DNA from: Phocaeicola salanitronis DSM 18170
GTDB lineage: Bacteria; Bacteroidota; Bacteroidia; Bacteroidales; Bacteroidaceae
Direction of reading: 5' to 3'
Assembly (NCBI RefSeq): GCF_000190575.1
Contig: NC_015164.1
Span: 3,930,001 to 3,994,000 of the forward strand
DNA: 64,000 nucleotides
The notes below the pieces were generated by a model. That model worked only from the letters and a program-made list of their open reading frames with translations. It did not search any database and was not told the DNA's origin. Both the position numbers and the translations under genes were made by a program. Every line of letters begins with the position of its first letter. Position 1 is the stretch's first letter. This document shows positions 9,547-18,428 of the stretch, piece after piece.

Positions 9547-12500
9547 TTAGGGGTTTACAATTTCTTCTGATAATATAAGGGTTTCTTCGCCTTCCATGAC
9601 ACGTGCACTTGTTTCCAAGATACGTATCAGATAGTCGGATGTTATTACGGTGGGGAGTTTGGTGTACTCCTTAGGCAATAATTTGTTGATGTAACGGAGT
9701 TCATAACCGGACAGTCCGTCGTTTTCTGCTACTGCCTTCAAGTCTTGCAGATAGTCTGCGTCTATCGCTTTCCGGTCTATCATTACCTTGATTTTAGACA
9801 AGGCTTTCAATACTTCCGGATTATGCCGTACAGGTGTGTTCCGATTGAAAAGCGTTCTTTTGACACGCTGGTATATGCGGTCGAAATCGGCTGAAACGGC
9901 AAAAGGCTCTTCAGTATCCATGGCTTCGAACAAGGCGATTGCCTCTTCGGCAGACAACTGTTCAGTGCCATTGTCTGCGCCTATCTTGAAAATAAAATCA
10001 TTGCCTTTCTTGCCGAACAATAAGACACCTTGGTCCGGTTTCTGTACATGACGGGCGATGCGGCTACGGTGTGGTATAGCCAGAGCAGCCCGATATTCGT
10101 CTGTTCCCTTCAGTTGATCCAACAACGTGCGGTAACGGTTGTCCCACGAAGCTGTTTCACTTTTAGCCAGTTCCTTCCTGTAGCGTTCGGCAAAGTAGGA
10201 GCGTAGTTCCTCATTTTTAGTCAGCACTTTGGTATCTTCGCCCATAATGGCATGAATCATTGCCATTTTCAATGTAGAGATTTCTTTGGTACGCACTTCC
10301 GTTTCCCCTACATCCGTCGGGAAATAGTTATATATATAAAGGTGGTCGAATACCTTTTTATTGATTCGGTTGATACGTCCTATCCGCTGGATGACCCGTG
10401 TCGGGTTGTAGGGGATGTCATAATTGAATATCGCCCCTGCCCGGTGCAGATTGTAACCTTCGGATATGGCATCGGTGGCTATCAATACCTGATAGGTATT
10501 CTGTTGCAACTCTATCTTTAGTCCGGCATCAAAATTGGTGCGGATAAGCTCCTTGTTCTTTGCGGACGAATCGGCAGAGGTATATTTCAGGATACGATAG
10601 GGATTGCCTTGGGCGGAAAGGACTTTGCCCAAATAGTCCACCGTATCCGCAAAGGCGGAAAAGACTATCAGTTTTCGTTCCGGTTCTTCCTCCAGTTTCT
10701 GGCAAAGCACTTTCTTAAACGATTCCAGTTTAGGGTCGAAACGGATTTCATTCTTTTTGCCAAACCATTTTTCCTGAATGGATTTCAATACGGAAATATC
10801 CGACTTGACATCTTCTACAAAAGACGGTTGGATGTATTTCATGTCTATTTCGAAAAAACCACGTTTGGTGTATCGTTCAAACGCTTCTTCAATCTCTTCC
10901 ATACCGTCATCCGTCGATTCATAAAAATCTGTCACATCGGGCAAGTTCCCTTTTTTGAATACCGGAATCTTGTGTACTTTTTCTATCCAAGCCAATATAT
11001 TCTCGTTGGAACGAATCATAAAGTCAAGTGAGCGCTGGAAGGCTGCAACCGAACTTTCAAACCGCTGGACAAGCAGTTTGCGCATGAAACTCGAAACGTT
11101 GATTTGCCGTCCTACTAACAGGTTGTATTTCACTCCTGTCTTGTCTTCCAGTTCTTTCGCCAGTTTCTTTTCCATTTCAGGGATGACATAGGTTACAGGC
11201 ATATAACGTGCCGACTTGAAACGTGTTTTCTCGTCTTTCTTCTTTTCTGTGGAATCTATCAGGTCAAGTGTGTCAAGATACAGTTCTTTATATGCGCTTA
11301 AATCGTATTCCAATTCCACAGGGTCATCCGGAATCAACGGTTCGATATGTTGCAGCTTTAAGTCTTCCCTGTAACTTGGAATCTCCTGCAAGTCAATGCG
11401 TGAACGACGGATTACCAACGGGCTGATAATGGAACGGATACGTTTCGATATCAATTCTGCATCGCGCTTCACTTCCTCATCAGACAGTTTGCCTTCGCGC
11501 TGGTTGACGGTCAGTTGCTTATAGGCAGCAATTAATTCCCTGAAAGACGCACCCAAGTTTTCCACGGTTTTCAATGTAGACTTAGAAGGTATCTGGAAGA
11601 GTTTTAACATCGAGTAAATATCTTCCGGTCGGTTGTTGAAGGGGGTTGCGGTCAACAATAAGACTTTATTGCCACTGCATAAATTGTGCAGGTTCGTATA
11701 ATCTTGTGTGTATTCATTGCGAAAGCGGTGTGCTTCGTCAATAATTATCAGATAGGTCTCTCCTTCTTTTACGATTTCCCGATAATAGGTGAGCGCATGT
11801 TCTATCTGTCCGCTGCTGAACACGGATGCTGTAAATCCGAACTCGTCCCGATAGGCTTCCCATTGAGACTTGAGGTGTGGAGGAGCTACAATGATGCAGC
11901 GCATGCTTAAATTGCGGGCTATGGTGGAAGCAATAATGCTCTTGCCCAAGCCGACCACATCGGCAATAATCGCTCCGTTATGGTTTTCAATGGCATGGAG
12001 TGCAAGCTGTACGGCATCTGTCTGATATTTCAGGTTGGAATATCTGCCCCCGGTGATGTCATACGGCATCAATATATTGTCTTTAGAAGGTATGGAAAAG
12101 TATTCATGCAGCACCCGGATATACATCAGATAAGGTCTGTGCAATTTCTCATACCAAATATGCTTGATTACTTTTTCATTAAAGGTCTCTAAATTATTGG
12201 CATCGACAATCACTACAGAGGTATTCCATAGTTCATTGAAAATCTTTTGGGCATCTATATAAGACTGCTTGTCATTGAAACGTGCATTGATTTCTACCCT
12301 ACCCGCTAAGCCTTGATAAGAAAGATTGCTTGAACCGGTAATGACACATCCGGGTTGCTCACCGCCTTCATTGATTTCGTCTCTATATTCAAACAAATAC
12401 ATCTTGGCATGACAAGGATCTTCCGTTTTTCGGATTTCTAACGAGCCGTCTTTTATCTTATGGAGAAAAATGGCAAATGACTCCAATTGTTCTGCTCCAT

Positions 12501-12813
12501 CCAAAAAGTCCGTATCGTTGAACAATCGTATAAACTGGTTAAAGAAGTCTTCCCTGATTTGTCCACGCGATTGTATTGTCCGTGCGAATGAATCGACTTC
12601 GCGGACATACTTCGTGATTTGTGTATCTATATCAAGTCCTACCAGAATACGAATCTGTTTATCTGCCAAATTCTCAGCCAGCAACTTATAGCCGGAAAAA
12701 TAGAAATATCCCACTAAAATGTCTGTTGAGGCTGTTTTAGGTAATATTCCATTCATTATATCCGACAACAGTTTTTCCTGATTGGTTATAAAGCTGTTTT
12801 GTTCAACCGTCAT
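9547..12813 (-). CDS. PLD-domain SNF2-family helicase of a restriction/defence system
   Basis: 1088 aa. Residues about 1-200 form a phospholipase-D-like nuclease half with CHAKMYLFEY (HxK at 135-137) and TGSSNLS (160-164). This is followed by an SF2/SNF2 motor: GLGKS Walker A (about 287-291), DEAH (359-362), TATPFNNRPEDI (388-399), a helical insertion, then ATDAISEGYNLH and the arginine-finger motif RIGRINR. This layout is known from DISARM-like and other methylase-linked defence operons, in which the motor translocates on DNA and the PLD part may cut. It is the first gene of the operon. A TACTTTTG -7 element lies at 12873-12880 upstream. Confidence 0.9.
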   Translation of the reverse strand: MTVEQNSFITNQEKLLSDIMNGILPKTASTDILVGYFYFSGYKLLAENLADKQIRILVGLDIDTQITKYVREVDSFARTIQSRGQIREDFFNQFIRLFNDTDFLDGAEQLESFAIFLHKIKDGSLEIRKTEDPCHAKMYLFEYRDEINEGGEQPGCVITGSSNLSYQGLAGRVEINARFNDKQSYIDAQKIFNELWNTSVVIVDANNLETFNEKVIKHIWYEKLHRPYLMYIRVLHEYFSIPSKDNILMPYDITGGRYSNLKYQTDAVQLALHAIENHNGAIIADVVGLGKSIIASTIARNLSMRCIIVAPPHLKSQWEAYRDEFGFTASVFSSGQIEHALTYYREIVKEGETYLIIIDEAHRFRNEYTQDYTNLHNLCSGNKVLLLTATPFNNRPEDIYSMLKLFQIPSKSTLKTVENLGASFRELIAAYKQLTVNQREGKLSDEEVKRDAELISKRIRSIISPLVIRRSRIDLQEIPSYREDLKLQHIEPLIPDDPVELEYDLSAYKELYLDTLDLIDSTEKKKDEKTRFKSARYMPVTYVIPEMEKKLAKELEDKTGVKYNLLVGRQINVSSFMRKLLVQRFESSVAAFQRSLDFMIRSNENILAWIEKVHKIPVFKKGNLPDVTDFYESTDDGMEEIEEAFERYTKRGFFEIDMKYIQPSFVEDVKSDISVLKSIQEKWFGKKNEIRFDPKLESFKKVLCQKLEEEPERKLIVFSAFADTVDYLGKVLSAQGNPYRILKYTSADSSAKNKELIRTNFDAGLKIELQQNTYQVLIATDAISEGYNLHRAGAIFNYDIPYNPTRVIQRIGRINRINKKVFDHLYIYNYFPTDVGETEVRTKEISTLKMAMIHAIMGEDTKVLTKNEELRSYFAERYRKELAKSETASWDNRYRTLLDQLKGTDEYRAALAIPHRSRIARHVQKPDQGVLLFGKKGNDFIFKIGADNGTEQLSAEEAIALFEAMDTEEPFAVSADFDRIYQRVKRTLFNRNTPVRHNPEVLKALSKIKVMIDRKAIDADYLQDLKAVAENDGLSGYELRYINKLLPKEYTKLPTVITSDYLIRILETSARVMEGEETLILSEEIVNP

Positions 12814-12872
12814 TGATGTTTGCTAATTATCCGTTTCTTAAATCTATACTTGACACTTAGCTGTGTCCCCTA

Positions 12873-12880
12873 CAAAAGTA
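12873..12880 (-). promoter_or_regulatory. -7 element of the helicase-methylase operon, with no good -33
   Basis: TACTTTTG on the minus strand fits TAnnTTTG and would place the transcription start near 12866, about 53 nt before the helicase ATG. No TTG is found 19-21 nt upstream, so the promoter may need an activator. Three palindromes at 13093-13153 lie about 215 nt further upstream. The rest of 12814-13210 holds no supported gene. Confidence 0.4.
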
Positions 12881-13092
12881 AGCATAATAAACGGAAAAAT
12901 ACAGCTTTCTTGAAAAAGAAATACAGTTAATCGTTCTTGTTCATTAGGTGCATCACGGCTTTCTCTATTATGTCTCTTTTCTTCTACAGACGGATAAACG
13001 TTTTAGAAGTGGTCATGAAGAAGCGTATAAGCTGGGATATGATTTCGATAAAGCTATCTGAGTTGATGAACACATATAGCTGCGTTGTATGC

Positions 13093-13153
13093 ACGATTAG
13101 TAATCGTCAGCCTGTACGATTAGTAATCGTAACGCTGTACGATTAGTAATCGT
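13093..13153. repeat. Three iterated 15-bp palindromes with a strict 23-bp period
   Basis: ACGATTAGTAATCGT occurs perfectly at 13093-13107, 13116-13130 and 13139-13153. Each copy is a perfect palindrome with 7-bp arms around G. The 8-nt spacers end in CTGT in both cases. The array lies in the 397-nt gap between the RhuM-Fic gene and the helicase operon, both on the minus strand. The regular spacing of just over two helical turns suggests cooperative binding of a dimeric protein. Confidence 0.85.
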
Positions 13154-13210
13154 AATTTGAGCGGAGTAATGTGAATGAAGCGTATCAGCTATCTTTTATG
13201 CCTGAAGCAG

Positions 13211-14200
13211 TTAATTGTTTTTGTTTATCAGGTTTACTACGACCTTTACCATTACATCCTTTTCTTCCGTACGGCTTTCGGCAATCATCAGCGTAAGAGC
13301 AACAAGGGTGTTGTCGGCGATGCGCTTTGTGCCGTCCGTATTGTAAAGAATGCCGTTTCCTGACATAAACCATAAGAAGAGCGTTGCGGCAATGCGCTTG
13401 TTGCCATCGCTGAACGAATGATTCTTTGTGACGAGGTAGAGCAACATGGCGGCTTTTTCTTCTACCGACGGATAGAGGTCTTGTCCGCCGAATGTCTGGT
13501 ATATCTGCCCGATGGAACTCTTGAACGAATCGTCTTTCTCATGGGCGAACCATTGGCTTCCGCCGAACTTTGCCTTCAGTTCTTCGATAGCTTGCATGGC
13601 ACCTTCATACGTTGCACGGAACTTGGCTTCGTTCGTAGTCTGCTCTACCGCCAACTGCTGATAATCGTACTTGTCCAGTGTATCGAGGGCATAAGCATAA
13701 TCGGAAACCACTTCTACCAGATTGAGGGCATCATCGGAAGTCAATGCCTCTTGTGCCTTGACCGTCCTGCCCAAGACGGCGACCAGCTGTTTCAATTCCG
13801 TGTAGCGTTGTTCCGTCAAAGCTTTATTGACGGCATAACCTTTCACCAGATATTCTTTTAATACTTTATTTGCCCAAATGCGGAATTGCGTGCCGCGTAA
13901 AGAGTTTACTCGATAACCGACCGAAATAATCATGTCTAAGTTATAATAAGGTATTTGTCGAGTAACAGTTCTTTTGCCTTCTGTGCGAACTTGTGCAAAA
14001 AATGCACAAGTTGGATTTTCCTCCAATTCTCCAGTTTTATAAATGTTCTTTATATGTCTTAAAATGGAAGTTCTGTCTGTTTGAAACAGTTCTGCCATTT
14101 GCGCTTGTGAAAGCCACACCGTATCCCCATCCATTCTGACATCTACGGTGGTCTGCCCATCAGCAGTACGGTAAATTACAATTTTATCACTCAGGTTCAT
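13211..14200 (-). CDS. RhuM-Fic/Doc fusion protein
   Basis: 329 aa. Residues 1-140 form a RhuM (virulence protein) domain with a helix-turn-helix-like WLSQAQMAELFQTDRTSILRHI, then the conserved ALNSLRG-like block (GYRVNSLRGTQFRIWANKVLKEYLVKGY when read in two parts) that binds DNA or partners. The C-terminal part carries the Fic-fold motif HSFSDGNKR (261-269), of the Doc-like HxFxDGNKR type in which Lys replaces the second Gly of canonical AMPylating Fic enzymes. The protein may therefore phosphorylate rather than AMPylate its target, as Doc does. No separate Phd-like antitoxin gene is visible. It starts 25 nt after the Pif1-TPR stop and ends 57 nt before the iterated palindromes. Confidence 0.85.
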   Translation of the reverse strand: MNLSDKIVIYRTADGQTTVDVRMDGDTVWLSQAQMAELFQTDRTSILRHIKNIYKTGELEENPTCAFFAQVRTEGKRTVTRQIPYYNLDMIISVGYRVNSLRGTQFRIWANKVLKEYLVKGYAVNKALTEQRYTELKQLVAVLGRTVKAQEALTSDDALNLVEVVSDYAYALDTLDKYDYQQLAVEQTTNEAKFRATYEGAMQAIEELKAKFGGSQWFAHEKDDSFKSSIGQIYQTFGGQDLYPSVEEKAAMLLYLVTKNHSFSDGNKRIAATLFLWFMSGNGILYNTDGTKRIADNTLVALTLMIAESRTEEKDVMVKVVVNLINKNN

Positions 14201-14225
14201 AATATTATCCTTTGGGTTAATCCTT

Positions 14226-16256
14226 TTATTTCTTCTTCTTTTTCCGTATTTCTTCCGCCAGCCGGTAATGTATCGCCGCTTCTATCTCTTTGCTGGCTTG
14301 CGAAAGGGCATCGGCGAAACATTCTTGAGCGCCGGCGTGCTGGGGCTTTAGCGAGGTTGCTTTGTCCAGGTCGGTCATGGCACCCTCGATGTCGCCTGTG
14401 TGCAGGAGCAGTTTGCCCCGATTGTATACGGCTTTGAACTCGTTGGGGCGCAGGTTTACGGCTTGGTTCAGACATTCGCGTGCTTCGTTTATCCGGTTGG
14501 CATTGAAAAGCGTGACGCCTTTGCGCACCCAGGCATCGACGTATTCGGGGTACAGTTCGATGGCTTTGTCGTAGTTTGCCAGGGCGGCACGCGTGTCGTG
14601 GGCTTGGGTGATGCATTCGTTTCCCATCAGGTAATATTCTTCGGCATATTTCTGCAGGCTTTTCTTCGATTCCCGCATTTCTTCTTTCAGGCGGAGGTTT
14701 TCTGCCTTTAGCCGGTTGATGATGCCTAACTTTTTGCGGATAAAGCGTTGTTGCAAGGGCTTTTCGATGTCGTATCGGGCATGGATGGCCTTGAAGAAAT
14801 GGTCGAGGCAAGTTTCGAAGTCACCTTTGTCGAATGCCTTGACGGCAGCGGTATATTCGATGTCGGCTTGCGCCTGCTTCATGGCACGCTCGATAGCCTG
14901 CTGGTCGTTGAAATGGTGGGCGAAGGAAACGATTTCGGGACGTACGAAGATGTCGGCACGACTTATCTCCCGCTTCAGGCAGATGCCGTCCAGTGAGGTA
15001 CACCGGCTTAATGCCACGTAGGTTTGTCCTCCGGCAAATACTCCTCCGGTAAAGTCTATGATGGCGCGGCTGAAGGTAAGTCCCTGGCTTTTGTGTACCG
15101 TTATTGCCCAGGCAAGTCGGATGGGATATTGCGTGAAGGTGCCCAGTTCTTCCTCTTCTATCTTATTCTCTTCTTCGTTATACCGGTAGCGGATGTTGCT
15201 CCAGCTTTCGCGGCGCACGTCGAGTTCTTTTCCTTCTTCGGTGGTTACGTAAAGGATACCTTCGGCATCGATGCCTGAAAGGATGCCGATGGTGCCGTTT
15301 ACCCATCGTTTCTCCGGGTCGTTCTTGATGAAGATGATTTGTGCACCGGGTTTCACGGTCAGTTCCATCAGTGTGGGGAGGCTGCTTTCGGGAAATTCGC
15401 CATGGATTTCACCTTTCAGCGTGACAGCATCGCCGGGCAGGGCGGCAAGGCGTTGTTCATTGATGAAGTCTACGTTGTCGCGCCGGGTAGCCAATGTGAT
15501 GTAAAGGTCGTTCTCGCCCGAGCCCAGTGGTGCCTGATAACGGGTGTTGAGCAGTTGTAAGTCGGCAGAGCCGACGGTATTGGTGCGGATGTGGTCGAGC
15601 ACGTTGACAAATATGCGGTCGGTCTGCCTGTACACCTTGGTCAGCTCTACCGATACCAGTTCCATTTGCTGGAACACCCGTGCCGAGAAGAAATAGGGGT
15701 TGGGGTAGAAACGGTTGATGATTTCGCGCTCGTCGTTTTTCACTACCGGTTCCAGCTGGTACACATCGCCCACCAGCAGCAGCTGTTTGCCTCCGAAAGG
15801 TTCGCGCATGTTTTGTGAGTATACACGCAATACTTTGTCGATGAAGTCGATGATGTCGGCGCGCACCATCGAAATCTCGTCGATGATGACCAGTTCGATG
15901 TTCTTTATCAGCTTGCGCCGGTCGGCGGTATATTTCAGGAAGCTTTGCAGTTTGTTTCCTCTTAGGCTGAAGTTGGGGTCATCGGGCAGCAACGGATGGA
16001 AAGGCAGCTTGAAGAAACTGTGCAGGGTGCTGCCTCCGGCATTGATGGCGGCGATGCCCGTAGGAGCCAGCACTACGTATTTCTTTTTGGTGGTCTGGCA
16101 GATGTATTTCAGGAAGGTAGACTTACCTGTTCCTGCTTTTCCCGTAAGGAATACGGATTGGCGGGTATACTGGATGAGCTTCAATGCATTCTGGAACTCG
16201 GCGTTGGCGGTATCTATTTCAATCGGATGTGTCATTCGGAACGCTTTTTTATTCAT
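14226..16256 (-). CDS. Pif1-like superfamily 1 helicase with C-terminal TPR repeats
   Basis: 676 aa. The helicase core has GKAGTGKST (Walker A, about residues 39-47), APTGIAAINAGG (Ia), IIDEISMVRADII (Walker B), GDVYQLEPV (III), a UvrD_C-like ITVHKSQGLTF and YVALSRC near residue 420. From about residue 500 a basic/coiled stretch leads into TPR-like units (AHDTRAALANYDKAIELYPEYVD in repeats of 34) with a Lys tail. The start ATG overlaps the stop of the upstream gene (ATGA), so translation is coupled. Pif1-like helicases unwind DNA or R-loops and G-quadruplexes; the TPR part suggests a protein partner. Confidence 0.88.
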   Translation of the reverse strand: MNKKAFRMTHPIEIDTANAEFQNALKLIQYTRQSVFLTGKAGTGKSTFLKYICQTTKKKYVVLAPTGIAAINAGGSTLHSFFKLPFHPLLPDDPNFSLRGNKLQSFLKYTADRRKLIKNIELVIIDEISMVRADIIDFIDKVLRVYSQNMREPFGGKQLLLVGDVYQLEPVVKNDEREIINRFYPNPYFFSARVFQQMELVSVELTKVYRQTDRIFVNVLDHIRTNTVGSADLQLLNTRYQAPLGSGENDLYITLATRRDNVDFINEQRLAALPGDAVTLKGEIHGEFPESSLPTLMELTVKPGAQIIFIKNDPEKRWVNGTIGILSGIDAEGILYVTTEEGKELDVRRESWSNIRYRYNEEENKIEEEELGTFTQYPIRLAWAITVHKSQGLTFSRAIIDFTGGVFAGGQTYVALSRCTSLDGICLKREISRADIFVRPEIVSFAHHFNDQQAIERAMKQAQADIEYTAAVKAFDKGDFETCLDHFFKAIHARYDIEKPLQQRFIRKKLGIINRLKAENLRLKEEMRESKKSLQKYAEEYYLMGNECITQAHDTRAALANYDKAIELYPEYVDAWVRKGVTLFNANRINEARECLNQAVNLRPNEFKAVYNRGKLLLHTGDIEGAMTDLDKATSLKPQHAGAQECFADALSQASKEIEAAIHYRLAEEIRKKKKK

Positions 16257-17593
16257 TTCAGATTCTTGGCTGCGCGTAGAATCATGTCTACAGCCCCGTC
16301 GATGCCTGTATAGTCTGTATTGATTATCAGGTCATATTCGTTGATGTCGGTCCATTGCTTTCCGGTATAGTGACGGTAATGGTTGGCTCTACCGGTATTT
16401 ACGCGCTCGATTTTTCTGGTTGCCTCCTCTTTCGAAATGTGAAATCTTCCGGTAAGCTGATTTACGGCAAAGTCTAAACCGGACCGGATGAAGACCCGGA
16501 GTATGTGTGGGTTATCCCGCAGAATCCAGTTGCCCAACCTGCCGATAATGACACACGGCCCGTTGTGAGCCAATCCGCGGATGGTGCGGCTTTGGCTTAC
16601 GAAAATGGCGTCTTCTTTCGAAGGATTCAGGGATGCCGGAATGCCGCTATCGGTGAATATCAGTTCCCATAAACGGGCGGTAGGAATGTTTTGCTCGTTT
16701 TCTGCTACAAATTCCGTGGAGTATCCCATCTGCCGGGCGGTTTGGTCGATAATCTGCCGGTTATAACACGGGCATCCTAACTTGTGTGCCACTGCTTCGC
16801 CCACGGCGTTTCCGCCACTTCCATACATCCGGGCAATGGTGATGATGCAATGGCCTTCCCATTCATCGCCGGGGATAGCCTTTGCGGAAGCGGAACGTTC
16901 ACTTTGGGGAATGAATATCTTGTCGAGCCATGCGATGTGCGGTGAGAATACACGGACCATTATGCCGACATAGAACATCGAAATCAGGGTACCTACGCCA
17001 ATTAGTTTCCAGCTCCATTCACCAAAGTAAATGAACATGAATATCGTGCCGATAAGTACCAGAGACGTATCGGAGCAGATTTTCACTTTTCCGAAATCAC
17101 GTTTTAAAAATCTGGAGATGGCCAGCGGAAGCCCTTCACCTGCCAGCATCAACGAATCGCAACGTACCTCGCATGCGATGCCGAAAGCTAAAACCGCTCC
17201 TCCGATGAGCAACTCGATAAGCCTTAACGGATAACCAATCATCGGATTCATATCGAACGGAATCTGCAGGAATCCGGTCATCCACATCGTCAGGTCGGTA
17301 TAAAATCCGAAAAGGAAGGATACCAGAATCTGTGCATACTGGCGCTTTTCGAAATCCTTGCGCAATAATAGCATCTGAATGGAGATGAAAAATACGTGCA
17401 TGCAGATAGTGAGTTGCCCCATGGTGAGATTCATGCCCGGAATAAGCGACAGGATATAAGGAGGGGCGGATATGGGCGATGAACCAAGGTTGGCCCGAAT
17501 GGACAATGAAGTGCCGAAAGCGATGATAAATAGAATGGCGATAAAGCTGATGTAGCGGCGTGTCCACTCTTCTTTGCTTCTCTTGATATTCAT
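16253..17593 (-). CDS. YczE/YyaS-type membrane protein fused to a cytidylate-kinase-like domain
   Basis: 446 aa. The first ~225 residues have five to six hydrophobic spans and resemble the YczE/YyaS (DUF6198) family. From about residue 245 the sequence is that of the cytidylate-kinase-like family (PF13189): ITIARMYGSGGNAVGEAVA, a P-loop-type start, then YNRQIIDQTARQMGYS and CVIIGRLGNWIL, with a HISKEEA lid-like segment. Substrate of either part is unknown. The fusion suggests a nucleotide-dependent membrane function. Upstream TAACTTCG at 17619-17626 (minus) is a near-consensus -7. The gene overlaps the helicase gene by 4 nt. Confidence 0.85.
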   Translation of the reverse strand: MNIKRSKEEWTRRYISFIAILFIIAFGTSLSIRANLGSSPISAPPYILSLIPGMNLTMGQLTICMHVFFISIQMLLLRKDFEKRQYAQILVSFLFGFYTDLTMWMTGFLQIPFDMNPMIGYPLRLIELLIGGAVLAFGIACEVRCDSLMLAGEGLPLAISRFLKRDFGKVKICSDTSLVLIGTIFMFIYFGEWSWKLIGVGTLISMFYVGIMVRVFSPHIAWLDKIFIPQSERSASAKAIPGDEWEGHCIITIARMYGSGGNAVGEAVAHKLGCPCYNRQIIDQTARQMGYSTEFVAENEQNIPTARLWELIFTDSGIPASLNPSKEDAIFVSQSRTIRGLAHNGPCVIIGRLGNWILRDNPHILRVFIRSGLDFAVNQLTGRFHISKEEATRKIERVNTGRANHYRHYTGKQWTDINEYDLIINTDYTGIDGAVDMILRAAKNLK

Positions 17594-17663
17594 AGGCTTG
17601 CATATTAGAAAACGCTGGCGAAGTTACATAAAATCCGGCATACTGAATAGATATTTTGCGGCT

Positions 17664-18416
17664 TTAACGTTCGATGCTCTCTCCTTCTTTTTTGATGCAC
17701 CAGAATTCAACGCCTTTGGCATCGGCAAATTCTTTCATCCGGCTTGCCGATTGGAATCCGCTGGCAACGAAGTGCATGGGGACAAGCAATCCTACCCGGA
17801 AGCGGTCGATGAACTGGCGGGCTCCGCGTGTATAGCCATTTCCGATACGTCCGTCTATGGGAAACATTACGAGGTCGAAGCCGGCGGTAAGCTTGCGGAT
17901 GTCTTTCAGTTCGCCTAAATAGCGTTTTTCTTCTTTCTCGGGGTCGATTTCCATACCGAATTCGGGGCTGTATATGGTTCCGCCTGTATAGTCATCGGTC
18001 AGGAAGCGGGCGTACCAGTTATTCAGGTCGCCTGCGTGAAAGAGGGTTTTGCCTTCGGTCTGCACCACCCACGACACGCCGCTATCGTTGCTTCCGGCAG
18101 CGGTGGCATGGATGTGCCGGTCTTGCCAGCTTCCTCCTTTGGCAAGCCATGCATCGGCTTCGTCACGTCTGGCTCTACGGTGTTTCAAGATATCTTTCGA
18201 AAGGAGATAAGTGATGTCCGGTTTAATTGATTTCCAAGTGAAGATGTCACGGTTGAAATGGTCTTCGTGGAAGTGGCTGGCAAACACGTACATCGGTTTG
18301 TCGCATTTCAGCAATCCGTCGATAACATGTGCCGGATCCAGCCAATAGTCGAAGACCAGCATGCAATTTTCGGTTTCTAAGGCAAAGCCGCTATGGAAGA
18401 TGTAGGTCAGTTTCAT
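17664..18416 (-). CDS. Metallo-beta-lactamase-fold hydrolase (UlaG-like)
   Basis: 250 aa. The metal-binding signature HFHEDHF sits at about residues 52-58 and a further ligand segment HAGDLN at about 130. PMHF near residue 220 supplies the last His. These are the hallmarks of a two-metal MBL hydrolase of the UlaG/YtkL-like type. Substrate is unknown. It starts 12 nt after the AraC regulator stop on the same strand, so the two form an operon in which the regulator comes first. Confidence 0.8.
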   Translation of the reverse strand: MKLTYIFHSGFALETENCMLVFDYWLDPAHVIDGLLKCDKPMYVFASHFHEDHFNRDIFTWKSIKPDITYLLSKDILKHRRARRDEADAWLAKGGSWQDRHIHATAAGSNDSGVSWVVQTEGKTLFHAGDLNNWYARFLTDDYTGGTIYSPEFGMEIDPEKEEKRYLGELKDIRKLTAGFDLVMFPIDGRIGNGYTRGARQFIDRFRVGLLVPMHFVASGFQSASRMKEFADAKGVEFWCIKKEGESIER

Positions 18417-18428
18417 ATATATCTTTGG

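Noticed and set aside
5234..12813. DISARM or BREX locus
   Set aside because: drmA/drmB-type or brxC/pglZ-type genes are absent; only the helicase-methylase core and DUF2971 are present.
12937..13146. Small plus-strand ORF across the iterated palindromes
   Set aside because: It reads through the repeats, lacks a ribosome site and has no plausible composition.
13093..13153. CRISPR array
   Set aside because: Repeats are 15 bp palindromes with 8-nt spacers that are nearly alike, and no cas genes are present. The array at 54576-54631 was rejected for the same reasons.
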